A stretch of DNA of 38,601 nt, taken from assembly GCA_902604065.1 (NCBI GenBank), contig CACKXF010000012.1, forward strand, positions 1 to 38,601, in the 5' to 3' direction. The translations under genes were made by a program, and so were the position numbers. Source of the DNA: an uncultured Pelagibacteraceae bacterium (lineage in GTDB: Bacteria > Pseudomonadota > Alphaproteobacteria > Pelagibacterales > Pelagibacteraceae). The notes beneath the pieces are model-generated. The model searched no databases. It worked only from the letters and a program-made list of their open reading frames with translations, and had not been told where the DNA came from. Positions 26,870 to 35,512 of this stretch are shown here, piece by piece. Within the stretch, counting starts at the first letter, position 1; the number at the start of each line of letters is the position of its first letter.

Positions 26870-27275
26870 GATAATTGCAAGATATATCAAGAATTTAAGT
26901 TTCAACATTTCAAAACCAGAGATTTTTTTTTCTTTATCTGAAAATATATCCAAATATAAATTTAAAGTAGACATTAAAAGTAACAGTTTCAAAAATAATA
27001 TTATAGAAGTAGAAACAACTTTGTCATTGGAACCTAAGGAAATTCTCAAAGAAGAAATAATCGCAAAAGCTACTTTTTCTACTCTAGTTGAAATAGATAA
27101 AAATCTTACTAATAAAAACGAATTAGAACAAATAATATTAATCGACATACCCAATAAAACTTATCCGGAACTAAGAAAAATATTTATTTTTATTTTTGAG
27201 AATTCTGGCTTTAAAGACATAAGTATTGATAGAGAAGTAGATTTTAAGAAATTATATCTATCAAGAAAAAATTAA
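26859..27275 (+). CDS. secB: SecB-like protein-export chaperone
   Basis: I favour the ATG at 26859 (MSYKIIARYIKNLSFNI), which gives the usual SecB N-terminus and 138 residues; a TTG and an ATG slightly upstream are alternatives. The IARYIKNLSFNISKPEIF start and the E-x-T-x-x-L (VETTLSL) beta-strand pattern fit SecB, but the sequence is diverged and strongly basic where SecB is usually acidic. SecB keeps preproteins unfolded for SecA. It overlaps fxsA by 11 bases and its end meets convergent dnaQ with a 4-base overlap. Synteny with dnaQ-coaE-aroE supports the call. Confidence 0.75.
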   Translation: MSYKIIARYIKNLSFNISKPEIFFSLSENISKYKFKVDIKSNSFKNNIIEVETTLSLEPKEILKEEIIAKATFSTLVEIDKNLTNKNELEQIILIDIPNKTYPELRKIFIFIFENSGFKDISIDREVDFKKLYLSRKN

Positions 27276-27937
27276 TAATAATTTTTCTTAAGTTCATTTT
27301 TCAAGAAATTTTTATGAAGAGTAATTTCATCTTGAGTAGCAGAAACTATCTTTGTCGAATAAGTAAATTTTTTGGAATTATTAATTCTTTTTTCGACATT
27401 CGAATTTTCTAAAGAAAGTTTTGGCTCTTTTGCATCTATCAAATTTATATAAACTTCTCTTAAAAGTTCACAATCCAAAAGAGCATTATGTTTAGTTCTT
27501 CTGGATAAGTCTATTCCAAATCTTCTACAGAGTGCATCTAATGAATTTGATGACCCAGGATATTTACCCCTAGCAATATCCAGTGAATCGATAATATTAT
27601 TTTTATATATTTTATTTTTTTTGATGCCTTCGAGCTCGAAATTGATAAATGGAATGTCAAATGGAGCATTATGAACTATTATATTTTTTTCAGCGAGAAA
27701 AGATAATAGGTCCTCAGCTATATCTATAAACTTTGGTTTTTTTTTTAAAATCTCACTTGAATGACCATGTATTTTAAAGGCTTCCTCTGGAACATTACGC
27801 TCAGGATTTATAAGCGTATGGAAGATTTTTTTTGTTGGTATTAATTCTTTTGTTTCTATGCATGCTATTTCAACTATTCTATGCCCGTTTTTAAAAGACA
27901 AGTCTGTAGTTTCAATATCTAAAAATATTTCATTCAT
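27272..27937 (-). CDS. dnaQ: DNA polymerase III epsilon subunit (proofreading 3'-5' exonuclease)
   Basis: 221 residues. DEDDh exonuclease motifs: ExoI FLDIETTDLS, ExoII IVHNAPFDIPFIN, ExoIII HNALLDCELLREVY. Short C-terminal tail for binding the alpha subunit. It is the last of five coupled leftward genes running from the candidate origin, and its ATG overlaps the coaE stop by one base. Confidence 0.97.
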   Translation of the reverse strand: MNEIFLDIETTDLSFKNGHRIVEIACIETKELIPTKKIFHTLINPERNVPEEAFKIHGHSSEILKKKPKFIDIAEDLLSFLAEKNIIVHNAPFDIPFINFELEGIKKNKIYKNNIIDSLDIARGKYPGSSNSLDALCRRFGIDLSRRTKHNALLDCELLREVYINLIDAKEPKLSLENSNVEKRINNSKKFTYSTKIVSATQDEITLHKNFLKNELKKNYY

Positions 27938-28491
27938 TACAATATTATATCATCAACTCTTTTTTTTAAAATTTCTTTTGTTTTGTTATTAACAATTATA
28001 AAATCACAATATTTAACTTTTTTAATCTGAGGAATTTGGTGTTTTTCTAAAATATTAAACAACCTTTTATTTCCTCCACTTCTAATATATCTTTTTAGTC
28101 TTATGGCCCTTGCTGATACAACAATGATTATTAAATCAAAAAAATTCATAAGCTTACTTTCTATAAGTAGGGGTATTTCATAAAATAAAATTTCATTTTT
28201 ATTTTTATTTTTAGCAAAGGTTTTCATTTTTTTTCTAACAAAAGGTTGGATAAATTTGCCTAGATCTTTAAGATTAAGTTCTTTTTTTAATAATTTTTTT
28301 TTTATCTCTTCTTTAACTTTTTTTTTATTTAATTTAAATTTTTTAATCAACTTTTTTTGAAAATTGGATGAAGAATACAACTTTTTAACAACATGATCAG
28401 CACTAAAAAGCTGTCTGTTATTTTTCGATAATATTCTTGCTACTGTTGATTTCCCAGATGCTATAGATCCTGTAATTCCTATTTTTATCAT
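27937..28491 (-). CDS. coaE: Dephospho-CoA kinase
   Basis: 184 residues. P-loop KIGITGSIASGKSTVARIL at the N-terminus, LFSADHVVKKLY, and a central EIPLLIESKLMNFFDLIIIVV block. Extremely Lys-rich in the middle (several AAA/TTT runs). It phosphorylates dephospho-CoA in the last step of CoA synthesis. Coupled to aroE by a 4-base overlap. Confidence 0.95.
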   Translation of the reverse strand: MIKIGITGSIASGKSTVARILSKNNRQLFSADHVVKKLYSSSNFQKKLIKKFKLNKKKVKEEIKKKLLKKELNLKDLGKFIQPFVRKKMKTFAKNKNKNEILFYEIPLLIESKLMNFFDLIIIVVSARAIRLKRYIRSGGNKRLFNILEKHQIPQIKKVKYCDFIIVNNKTKEILKKRVDDIIL

Positions 28492-29318
28492 TGCAAATTA
28501 GTTTCGAGCAGATCAATAAGAATATCATCCACTTCAGGATTCACTTTATTCCATAAATAAAATGATTTTTGAGCCTGATAGATAAGCATATTTAAACCGT
28601 TATAAGTTTTTATTTTTTTTTCTTTAAAATTCAAAATCATTTTAGTTTGGGCTGGGTTATAAATGGTATCAATATAAAGCAATTTTTTTTTAATATCAGG
28701 CAATTTTAAGTTAAAGTTTTCACCTCCTGTTAAGCCAAGACTAGTAGCATTTATTACTATATCAAAATTTTCAATTTCATTTGAAAGATTATCCCATTTG
28801 ATAATTTGTAGATTTTCAAATTTTCTTTTAAGAAATAAAGATTTTTCATAAGTTCTGTTTACTAAAGAAACATTGTTTATACTTGACTTATTTAAAGCCA
28901 ATATTATTGAAGGAGCAACTCCTCCAGCTCCAATTACTAGAGCTTTTTTATTTTTTTTAGCCTCATCAGATAAAGCTTCAAGATAACCCGCTTGGAAACC
29001 GAAAACATCTGTGTTTTCTCCAATCAAATTTTCTTCTTTGTCTAAAAAAATTGTATTGACTGAGTGAGTATCTTTTGCGTCGTTTATAGTTTTAGATAGA
29101 TATGGAATTACAGACTTTTTATAAGGCAAAGTTACATTGATGCCTTGAATTTCTTTATTTTTAATTTTACTAATAGTATTTTTAATTTCATCCTCCTGGA
29201 TATTAAAAAGATTATATTGAGCGTTAATTTCATACTTTTTAAACCAATAGTTATGAATAATAGGTGATAAAGAGTGAGAAATAGGATTTCCAATTATACC
29301 AAAAATTAACTTTTTCAT
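28488..29318 (-). CDS. aroE: Shikimate dehydrogenase
   Basis: 276 residues. The shikimate-binding start GIIGNPISHSLSPIIHNYWF, then GINVTLPYKKSVIPYL with the catalytic Lys, the NADP fold VIGAGGVAPSIILAL and NATSLGL, and the NGLNMLIYQAQKSFYLW end. It reduces 3-dehydroshikimate in aromatic amino acid synthesis. Overlaps maf by 4 bases. Confidence 0.97.
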   Translation of the reverse strand: MKKLIFGIIGNPISHSLSPIIHNYWFKKYEINAQYNLFNIQEDEIKNTISKIKNKEIQGINVTLPYKKSVIPYLSKTINDAKDTHSVNTIFLDKEENLIGENTDVFGFQAGYLEALSDEAKKNKKALVIGAGGVAPSIILALNKSSINNVSLVNRTYEKSLFLKRKFENLQIIKWDNLSNEIENFDIVINATSLGLTGGENFNLKLPDIKKKLLYIDTIYNPAQTKMILNFKEKKIKTYNGLNMLIYQAQKSFYLWNKVNPEVDDILIDLLETNLQ

Positions 29319-29899
29319 ATTTTATAATTCTTTATATAATCTTTAATTTCTTTAATGGGCAAGCCCATAATTGAGCTCCTGTCTCCTTTAACGTACTCAA
29401 ATAAATCTAGGCCGTCAGCCTCAATTTGATAAACACCGTAGGACAATAAAATGTCTGTTGAAATTTTTTTTAAGTATTTTTTAAGCTCTTCTTCTCTTAA
29501 AGATTTCATTTTTAATTCAGAAGTATCTGTAAAATTCCAAATCATAGACCCATTTTTGGAAATACATACTGAGCTTATCAAAAAATGTTTCTGCCCATTC
29601 AGAGTTTTAAGAATTTTTAAAGCCTCTTCCCTTGTTAAAGGTTTATTTATCAAAGAAGAATTGAGAGATATTACACTATCTGCTCCTAAAACTAACATTT
29701 CAGGATTTTTTAAACTTACCTTGATTGATTTTAATTCTGCTAAGTTTTTTGAAATGAGCTCAGGATTAGCACCCTGTTCAAGCAAAGACTCCTTAACTTG
29801 ATCTTCGTCTACGTTTGACGGTATAACTTCACACTCTATTTTGTTATCTTCTAGAATTCTTTTTCGTACTCCACTTTTTGAAGCTAAAATTATTTTCAT
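29315..29899 (-). CDS. maf: Maf-family nucleotide pyrophosphatase
   Basis: 194 residues. IILASKSGVRKRILED is the Maf start (usual SxSPRR replaced by SKSGVR), followed by VLGADSVISL and the KPLTREEALKILKTLNGQKHFLISSV block. SYGVYQIEADG and GDRSSIMGLP complete the pattern. These enzymes hydrolyse non-canonical or modified nucleoside triphosphates. Overlaps ppsR by 4 bases. Confidence 0.95.
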   Translation of the reverse strand: MKIILASKSGVRKRILEDNKIECEVIPSNVDEDQVKESLLEQGANPELISKNLAELKSIKVSLKNPEMLVLGADSVISLNSSLINKPLTREEALKILKTLNGQKHFLISSVCISKNGSMIWNFTDTSELKMKSLREEELKKYLKKISTDILLSYGVYQIEADGLDLFEYVKGDRSSIMGLPIKEIKDYIKNYKI

Positions 29900-30717
29900 T
29901 TATTTTTTTTTATCTCTATAATTTTAATTATGGATGCCGCTGTTTCTTCTACAGACTTTCTAGTGACATCGATGGTTGGCCAATTATATTTTTTAAAAAG
30001 CTTTTTTGAATCTTCCACTTCTTTCTTAATTTCTTCTAAATTAGTATATTCAGTAGATTTACTATCTTCCATTAGCGCCACTCTATTTCTTCTGATGTCT
30101 GCTAGTCTTTCAGGATCAGCAAACAAACCTATAATACAAGAAGTTAAGTTTTCTTTTTTAAGTTCCTCAGGAATTTTTTGTTTTAATACTAATGGTATAT
30201 TTGCAGTTTTAAAGCCTCTATTAGCTAGATATATTGAGGTCGGTGTTTTACTGGTTCGACTAACCCCCAATAATATTATATCAGAGTTAAGAATGTCTTC
30301 TGTTTTCCTCCCATCATCATGGCCCATAGTGAATTGGATAGCTTCAATTCTTTTATAATAGTCTTCGTCAAGGACGTGTTGAGCGCTAGGTTTGTGTATG
30401 GCTTTTTGATTTAATAGTTTAGAGAATGCTAAAATTAAGTTACCTAACACTCCAAAACATGGAATATAATTTTCATCACTTTTTTTAGATAAGTATTTCG
30501 CTAATTTAGTTTCAACAATGGTGTATAAAATTATCGGATTATTGTTATTCTTACAATCATTAATTATTTTATTAACTTGCTGTTCAGTTCTAACAAAAAA
30601 GAATTCTTTTTTCTCGTATTCAAAATTTTCAAACTGTGACTTTAAAGATAAAAAAATTCTATCGAGGGTTTCACCGGTAGAGTCTGATATAAGATATACA
30701 TTGTATTTTTCGTTCAT
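29896..30717 (-). CDS. ppsR: Pyruvate,phosphate dikinase / PEP synthase regulatory protein (DUF299)
   Basis: 273 residues. N-terminal YLISDSTGETLDRIF and the P-loop-like GVSRTSKTPTSIYLANRGFKTANIPLV are family signatures, with YTNLEEIKKEVEDSKKLFKKYNWPTIDVTRKSVEETAA at the end. This bifunctional Ser/Thr kinase-phosphorylase switches PPDK or PEP synthase on and off. In alphaproteobacteria this gene and hemE flank the replication origin, as here. Confidence 0.95.
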   Translation of the reverse strand: MNEKYNVYLISDSTGETLDRIFLSLKSQFENFEYEKKEFFFVRTEQQVNKIINDCKNNNNPIILYTIVETKLAKYLSKKSDENYIPCFGVLGNLILAFSKLLNQKAIHKPSAQHVLDEDYYKRIEAIQFTMGHDDGRKTEDILNSDIILLGVSRTSKTPTSIYLANRGFKTANIPLVLKQKIPEELKKENLTSCIIGLFADPERLADIRRNRVALMEDSKSTEYTNLEEIKKEVEDSKKLFKKYNWPTIDVTRKSVEETAASIIKIIEIKKNK

Positions 30718-31000
30718 AAATCTGTTAATAGTTTTATAATAACATCTTTTTTTACATAAAATTTTTAATATCTAAATTACTATTAACATTAGTTAACACA
30801 GTTTGTACATTTTATACCATGTTACCTTTTTTTTAATAAATAACTAACAGCTGTTTACACGGTATAATAATTCTTTAGATTTCAACAAAAATTACAGTAA
30901 ATTAAGGGGATAACATGTTGAAAAGAAGGTATAAATAAATATTTCCATTACTAACATGACCTATTACAATCACTATACTTATCAATATAATATTTAATTA
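30718..31000. other. oriC: Candidate chromosomal replication origin (ppsR-hemE intergenic region)
   Basis: This 283-base gap is the largest intergenic region in the window in an otherwise overlapping genome. It is very AT-rich and lies between hemE and the ppsR-maf-dnaQ block, the position of the origin in Caulobacter and Rickettsia. Genes on both sides point away from it. Three TTATACC motifs and one TTATCCCC-type motif, similar to the first part of the DnaA box TTATCCACA, lie within 123 bases. No perfect DnaA box was found. It must also hold the hemE and ppsR promoters. Confidence 0.55.
30812..30934. repeat. Cluster of TTAT(A/C)CC motifs in the candidate origin
   Basis: TTATACCAT at 30812-30820 on the plus strand; TTATACCGT at 30859-30867, TTATCCCCT at 30905-30913 and TTATACCTT at 30926-30934 on the minus strand. 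They share TTAT-C with the DnaA box and may be weak DnaA sites. TTATACC also occurs inside genes elsewhere in this window, so each site alone means little. Confidence 0.45.
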
Positions 31001-32011
31001 ATGAATAAAATTAATAACTGTTTAATAAATTTAAATAATTCTTGTGTTCCTATTTGGTTTATGAGACAAGCAGGTAGATATCTTCCAGAATTTAGAAATA
31101 TACGATCACAAAATCCAGATTTTTTAAAATTATGTTTAGATAGTAATCTTGCATCTGAAATAACATTACAGCCAATAGAAAGATTTGATTTAGATGCTGC
31201 TATAATATTTTCTGATATATTAGTAGTACCTCATGCTATGGGACAATTAATTGAATTTAGAGAAGGAAAAGGGCCTTGGGTGCCTAGTTTTAATTTAAAC
31301 AAACTTTTAAACACAGAAGTCAATGAATTCATTGAAAAGTTACAACCGGTTTACGAAGCCATAAATAAAACTAGAAATAAACTTAGTAAAGATAAAAGTT
31401 TAATAGCTTTCGTTGCAGCGCCTTGGACATTATTAATATATTTATTAAATCTCAAGGTTGAAAATAAGCTTGATCTCAGACAATTAGAAAGACATGAGAA
31501 TAACATTGAATCAATTATAAAAAAACTTGATGAGTTCTTAAAAATTCACATTTTAAATCAAAAAAAAGCTGGCGCTGACACTATTCAAATATTTGATTCT
31601 TGGGCCGGTTTAATAAGTTCTCATAATATTAGTAAATATTGTTATACCCCCAATAGAAGTCTGTCAGTCTTTTGTCGCCAAAATAAAATCCCAGTTATCT
31701 GCTTTCCAAAAGGACTTAACGAAAACCTTAAAAAATTCGCTGAAACAGTTAAACCAAATGGGATTAATCTTGATTACGAAGTTGACCCAAAGTGGGTAAA
31801 TAAAAATTTTAATAATTTATGTTTACAAGGCGGGATGAAACCAGAATTGCTTCTTGATGACGAAGATAAAGTATTAAAAGAGACTGATAGATATTTAGAT
31901 ATTTTTAAAAGTAAGCCATATATATTTAATTTAGGACATGGTATCTTGCCTCAAACAGACCCAGAAATTATAAAAAAAATAGTTGCAAAAGTAAGGACGA
32001 TGAAAAGATGA
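31001..32011 (+). CDS. hemE: Uroporphyrinogen decarboxylase
   Basis: 336 residues. PIWFMRQAGRYLPEFR is the HemE N-terminal signature with catalytic Arg residues, then IIFSDILVVPHAMG with the catalytic Asp, AAPWTLL, QIFDSWAG and FNLGHGILPQTDPE at the end. It removes four carboxyl groups from uroporphyrinogen III in heme synthesis. It leads the hemE-hemH-hemJ-rho group reading away from the candidate origin and overlaps hemH by 4 bases. Confidence 0.98.
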   Translation: MNKINNCLINLNNSCVPIWFMRQAGRYLPEFRNIRSQNPDFLKLCLDSNLASEITLQPIERFDLDAAIIFSDILVVPHAMGQLIEFREGKGPWVPSFNLNKLLNTEVNEFIEKLQPVYEAINKTRNKLSKDKSLIAFVAAPWTLLIYLLNLKVENKLDLRQLERHENNIESIIKKLDEFLKIHILNQKKAGADTIQIFDSWAGLISSHNISKYCYTPNRSLSVFCRQNKIPVICFPKGLNENLKKFAETVKPNGINLDYEVDPKWVNKNFNNLCLQGGMKPELLLDDEDKVLKETDRYLDIFKSKPYIFNLGHGILPQTDPEIIKKIVAKVRTMKR

Positions 32012-33000
32012 ATTCAGATCACCCAAAAATAAATTTCGGCAAAACTGGAGTCTTACTAGTAAATCTAGGCACCCCAGACTCTACTAGTTGGTGGGATATT
32101 AGAAAGTATCTAAAAGAATTTTTATCTGATAAAAGGGTAATCGAAGTCAATCCCATAATTTGGAAAATAATTTTAAATTTAATAATATTGAATTTTCGTC
32201 CATCAAAAACTGCAAAAGCGTATAAAGAAATTTGGATGAAGAAAGAAAACATGTCTCCGCTTCGCTATTACACAATTATGCAAACGAAAAAACTTCTAGA
32301 CAAATTGGGAAATAAGGATCTTCTAGTTGATTATGCAATGCGGTATGGCTCACCAAGTATCAAAAGCAAAATTCATAAGCTTCACGAGGCAGGATGTGAA
32401 AAAATCGTAATTCTACCTCTTTATCCGCAATATGCTGCAGCCACTACAGCTACAGTTTGTGATGAAGTTTATAGAGTTTTAATGGAGATGAGGTGGCAAC
32501 CAAGCTTACAAATTATACCTCATTATGAGTCCGAGCCTTTGTATATCAAGGCACTAGTAAATAGTATTAGATTAAAGATATCAAAATTAGACTGGAAACC
32601 AGATCTAATTCTAGCGTCTTATCACGGTATTCCACAAAAATACTTTGACAAAGGAGACCCCTATCATTGTTATTGTCAAAAGACATCTAGGTTAATTTCA
32701 GAACAGTTTAAGGAAATTAAAATTAAAACAACTTTTCAATCAAGGTTTGGGCCTGAAGCATGGCTTAAACCTTATACTGACAAAACGTTAGAAAAATTAC
32801 CAAACGAAGGAAAAAAAAATATATTAGTAATTTGTCCGGGCTTTTCATCCGATTGTGTTGAAACACTAGAAGAAATTTTGATTCAAGGCAAAGAAAGCTT
32901 TTTAAGCTCTGGAGGGAGAAATTTTGATTTAATACCTTGTTTAAACGATAGCGAAGATCACATCAATTTACTTGAGAGAATAACTAAGAAAGCTTTATAA
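32008..33000 (+). CDS. hemH: Ferrochelatase
   Basis: 330 residues. VLLVNLGTPDSTSWWDIRKYLKEFLSDKRVIE is the family start. The catalytic His is in LASYHGIPQKYFDKGDPYHCYCQKTS and the active-site Glu in CPGFSSDCVETLEEI. QSRFGPEAWLKPYT is also present. It inserts Fe(II) into protoporphyrin IX at the inner membrane. hemJ starts on the base after its stop. Confidence 0.98.
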   Translation: MNSDHPKINFGKTGVLLVNLGTPDSTSWWDIRKYLKEFLSDKRVIEVNPIIWKIILNLIILNFRPSKTAKAYKEIWMKKENMSPLRYYTIMQTKKLLDKLGNKDLLVDYAMRYGSPSIKSKIHKLHEAGCEKIVILPLYPQYAAATTATVCDEVYRVLMEMRWQPSLQIIPHYESEPLYIKALVNSIRLKISKLDWKPDLILASYHGIPQKYFDKGDPYHCYCQKTSRLISEQFKEIKIKTTFQSRFGPEAWLKPYTDKTLEKLPNEGKKNILVICPGFSSDCVETLEEILIQGKESFLSSGGRNFDLIPCLNDSEDHINLLERITKKAL

Positions 33001-33438
33001 ATGAATTTTTATTTAACTTTTAAAGCACTTCATTTAATATCAGTAATTTCATGGATGGCGGGCTTATTATACTTACCAAGAATATTTGTTTATCATTCTG
33101 AAACTCGAAAAAATAAAGATCAATCCGAGACCTTTAAGCTAATGGAAAAGAGATTATATTTCTACATAATGAATCCAGCGATGATCCTATCTTGGATTTT
33201 TGGCATTTTACTCATATATAGCCAAGGCTTAGAAAGCCTCGGGTTTTTATGGATGAAAGCGAAATTAGGTCTAGTTTTGATTTTAACTATATATCACTTT
33301 TATTTATTAGTTTGTTTAAGAGATTTTCAAGTAGACAATAACATTAAAAGCTCAAAGTTTTTTAGAGTTATTAATGAGGTCCCAACAGTACTATTGATAT
33401 TAATCATATTTGTAGTGGTTTTTAAACCGCTATTATAG
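33001..33438 (+). CDS. hemJ: Protoporphyrinogen IX oxidase HemJ
   Basis: 145 residues with four membrane helices. The first carries the conserved His in FKALHLISVISWMAGLLYLPRIFVYH, and later ...MILSWIFGILL and LWMKAKLGLVLILTIYHFYL hold other conserved residues (Trp, Lys, His). HemJ is the oxidase used by most alphaproteobacteria instead of HemG or HemY, supplying protoporphyrin to the neighbouring HemH. A 62-base gap follows before rho. Confidence 0.95.
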   Translation: MNFYLTFKALHLISVISWMAGLLYLPRIFVYHSETRKNKDQSETFKLMEKRLYFYIMNPAMILSWIFGILLIYSQGLESLGFLWMKAKLGLVLILTIYHFYLLVCLRDFQVDNNIKSSKFFRVINEVPTVLLILIIFVVVFKPLL

Positions 33439-33500
33439 CTCTTGAAATTTTTAGAAAAAAGACTTATATTTAACATACTTACCTCACAACAAACAATCTA

Positions 33501-34772
33501 ATGAACTTACAAGAATTAAAAAAACAAAGTCCAGCCGATTTGATATCGCAAGCAGAAAAACTTGGTATTGAAAATCCTAGCACATTAAGAAAACAGGAAA
33601 TTTTATTTGCAATATTAAAAAAATTAGCAGAAAAAAATGAACAAATAAGTGCTTCCGGAGTTTTAGAGGTTTTGCAGGACGGATTTGGATTTTTGAGAGC
33701 AATCGAGTCTAATTATTTACCTGGCCCGGACGATATCTATGTAAGCCCAAGTCAAATTAGAAGATTTGGATTACGAACAGGTGACACAGTAGAGGGAGAA
33801 GTACGAGCACCAAAAGATGCAGAGAGATATTTTGCTCTACTTAAGGTTAACAAAATTAATTTTGATGAAACAGAGCAGGGTAGAAATAAAATTGCTTTTG
33901 ACAATTTAACGCCTCTTTATCCAAATAAAAGAATAAAACTTGAAGTAGAAAGCACTAAAGTAGAAAAGAAACCTGACAATACAGCAAGACTTATAGATTT
34001 GGTTAGTCCAATAGGAAAAGGGCAGAGAGCTCTTATAGTTTCACCACCTAGAGCAGGCAAGACTATGATACTGCAAAACATTGCACAATCTATAACTGCT
34101 AATCATCCTGAAATTTATTTAATGGTATTATTAATTGATGAAAGACCAGAAGAAGTTACAGACATGCAAAGATCTGTTAAAGGCGAGGTGGTGTCCTCGA
34201 CTTTTGATGAACCAGCTTCTAGACACGTAGCGGTAGCCGAAATGGTTATTGAGAAAGCAAAAAGACTGGTAGAGCACAAAAAGGATGTCGTTATATTGCT
34301 AGACTCAATTACAAGACTTGGAAGAGCTTATAACGCAGTTGTTCCTAGCTCAGGAAAGGTACTTACTGGAGGTGTAGATGCTAATGCCCTTCAAAGACCC
34401 AAAAGATTCTTTGGTGCAGCTAGAAATGTAGAACAAGGTGGGTCATTAACGATTATATCAACTGCCTTGGTAGACACTGGAAGCAGAATGGATGAAGTTA
34501 TATTCGAGGAATTTAAAGGAACTGGTAACTCCGAATTAATTCTTGATAGAAAAGTCGCCGACAAGAGAATATACCCTGCCCTAGACATAACCAGATCGGG
34601 AACAAGACGAGAAGAACTATTATTTGCAAAGGATGACCTTTCAAAAATGAATGTTCTACGGAGAATAATAAGTCCTATGGGCACAATGGATGGAATAGAA
34701 TTTTTGATATCTAAAATAAAAGATACAAAAAACAATTCAGATTTCTTTAATTCAATGAATAAGTCTAATTAA
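33501..34772 (+). CDS. rho: Transcription termination factor Rho
   Basis: 423 residues. N-terminal helical domain ([22 protein letters not shown]), a cold-shock-like RNA-binding domain ([37 protein letters not shown]), then the ATPase with Walker [42 protein letters not shown], the Q-loop region [23 protein letters not shown], and the R-loop. It forms a hexamer that ends transcripts. Few intrinsic terminators are visible in this window, so Rho may do much of the termination. Confidence 0.99.
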   Translation: MNLQELKKQSPADLISQAEKLGIENPSTLRKQEILFAILKKLAEKNEQISASGVLEVLQDGFGFLRAIESNYLPGPDDIYVSPSQIRRFGLRTGDTVEGEVRAPKDAERYFALLKVNKINFDETEQGRNKIAFDNLTPLYPNKRIKLEVESTKVEKKPDNTARLIDLVSPIGKGQRALIVSPPRAGKTMILQNIAQSITANHPEIYLMVLLIDERPEEVTDMQRSVKGEVVSSTFDEPASRHVAVAEMVIEKAKRLVEHKKDVVILLDSITRLGRAYNAVVPSSGKVLTGGVDANALQRPKRFFGAARNVEQGGSLTIISTALVDTGSRMDEVIFEEFKGTGNSELILDRKVADKRIYPALDITRSGTRREELLFAKDDLSKMNVLRRIISPMGTMDGIEFLISKIKDTKNNSDFFNSMNKSN

Positions 34773-34818
34773 TTACCAGGGCTATCTTATGTTACGGATT
34801 GGCAGATAAAATATATAT

Positions 34819-35451
34819 TTAGTTTACAGTTTCGCCTTTATCAGAAGTATTTTCGTACGAATAAAATTTTATAATATTTAATAACGTGCTCATTTTATCA
34901 TCTAAAGTAACGGTTTCCAAAAGTTTTTGTTTTTCCTCATTTGAGATTGGAGCTATCATAGAAAGTGTGTTTATTCTCTGAGCCTCATCAAGTTTTTCAA
35001 ATTCTTTCCAATTGATCATAAGACCATTTTTTTCAAAAAACTTTTTAATCTTTTCCATAAAACCTAATTTATTATATGGGCTTTCATTTTTATCTTGAAC
35101 AAGAAGATCTTTATGAAATTTTTTATAATCCACTTCAAATTCTCTATATTTTTTTTCATTAGTAATCTCTTTTTTAATTTCAAACCTAGTTATTCCAGTC
35201 AAATTTATTAAAACTCTTCCATCAGAAGTCTCTTGATAATCACTTATTTTACCTAGACACCCAACTCTATACACTAGGTTATTCTCTCTTTTTGATTGTA
35301 CCATGCCCATTAATTTATCTTTTCTAAAAGAATCATTTACTAAATCCAAATATCTTTCCTCAAATATATTTAAAGGCAAATTTGTTCTTGGAAAGTATAT
35401 AACTCCGCTTAAAGGAAATACTGGTATTTGTTTTGGAAAATTTTTATCCAT
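34819..35451 (-). CDS. LON substrate-binding-domain protein (no protease domain)
   Basis: 210 residues consisting of a Lon N-terminal domain only. FPLSGVIYFPRTNLPLNIFEERYLDLV is the diagnostic start, then MGMVQSKRENNLVYRVGCLGKISDYQETSDGRVLINLTGITRF. The rest is helical. No AAA+ or protease part is present. Stand-alone LON proteins are common in alphaproteobacteria; function is uncertain, perhaps substrate binding or turnover control. It converges on rho with a 46-base gap that lacks a clear hairpin. Confidence 0.92.
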   Translation of the reverse strand: MDKNFPKQIPVFPLSGVIYFPRTNLPLNIFEERYLDLVNDSFRKDKLMGMVQSKRENNLVYRVGCLGKISDYQETSDGRVLINLTGITRFEIKKEITNEKKYREFEVDYKKFHKDLLVQDKNESPYNKLGFMEKIKKFFEKNGLMINWKEFEKLDEAQRINTLSMIAPISNEEKQKLLETVTLDDKMSTLLNIIKFYSYENTSDKGETVN

Positions 35452-35512
35452 ATTATTAAATATAAGAATAAAAAATTAGAACTGTCAATTTATAATAATG
35501 TGTTTAATTAGA

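Noticed and set aside
30783-30796. TTAA-N-TTAA pair in the origin gap resembling a CtrA site
   Set aside because: Spacing is 6, not the 7 bases of the CtrA consensus, and such pairs are common in AT-rich DNA.
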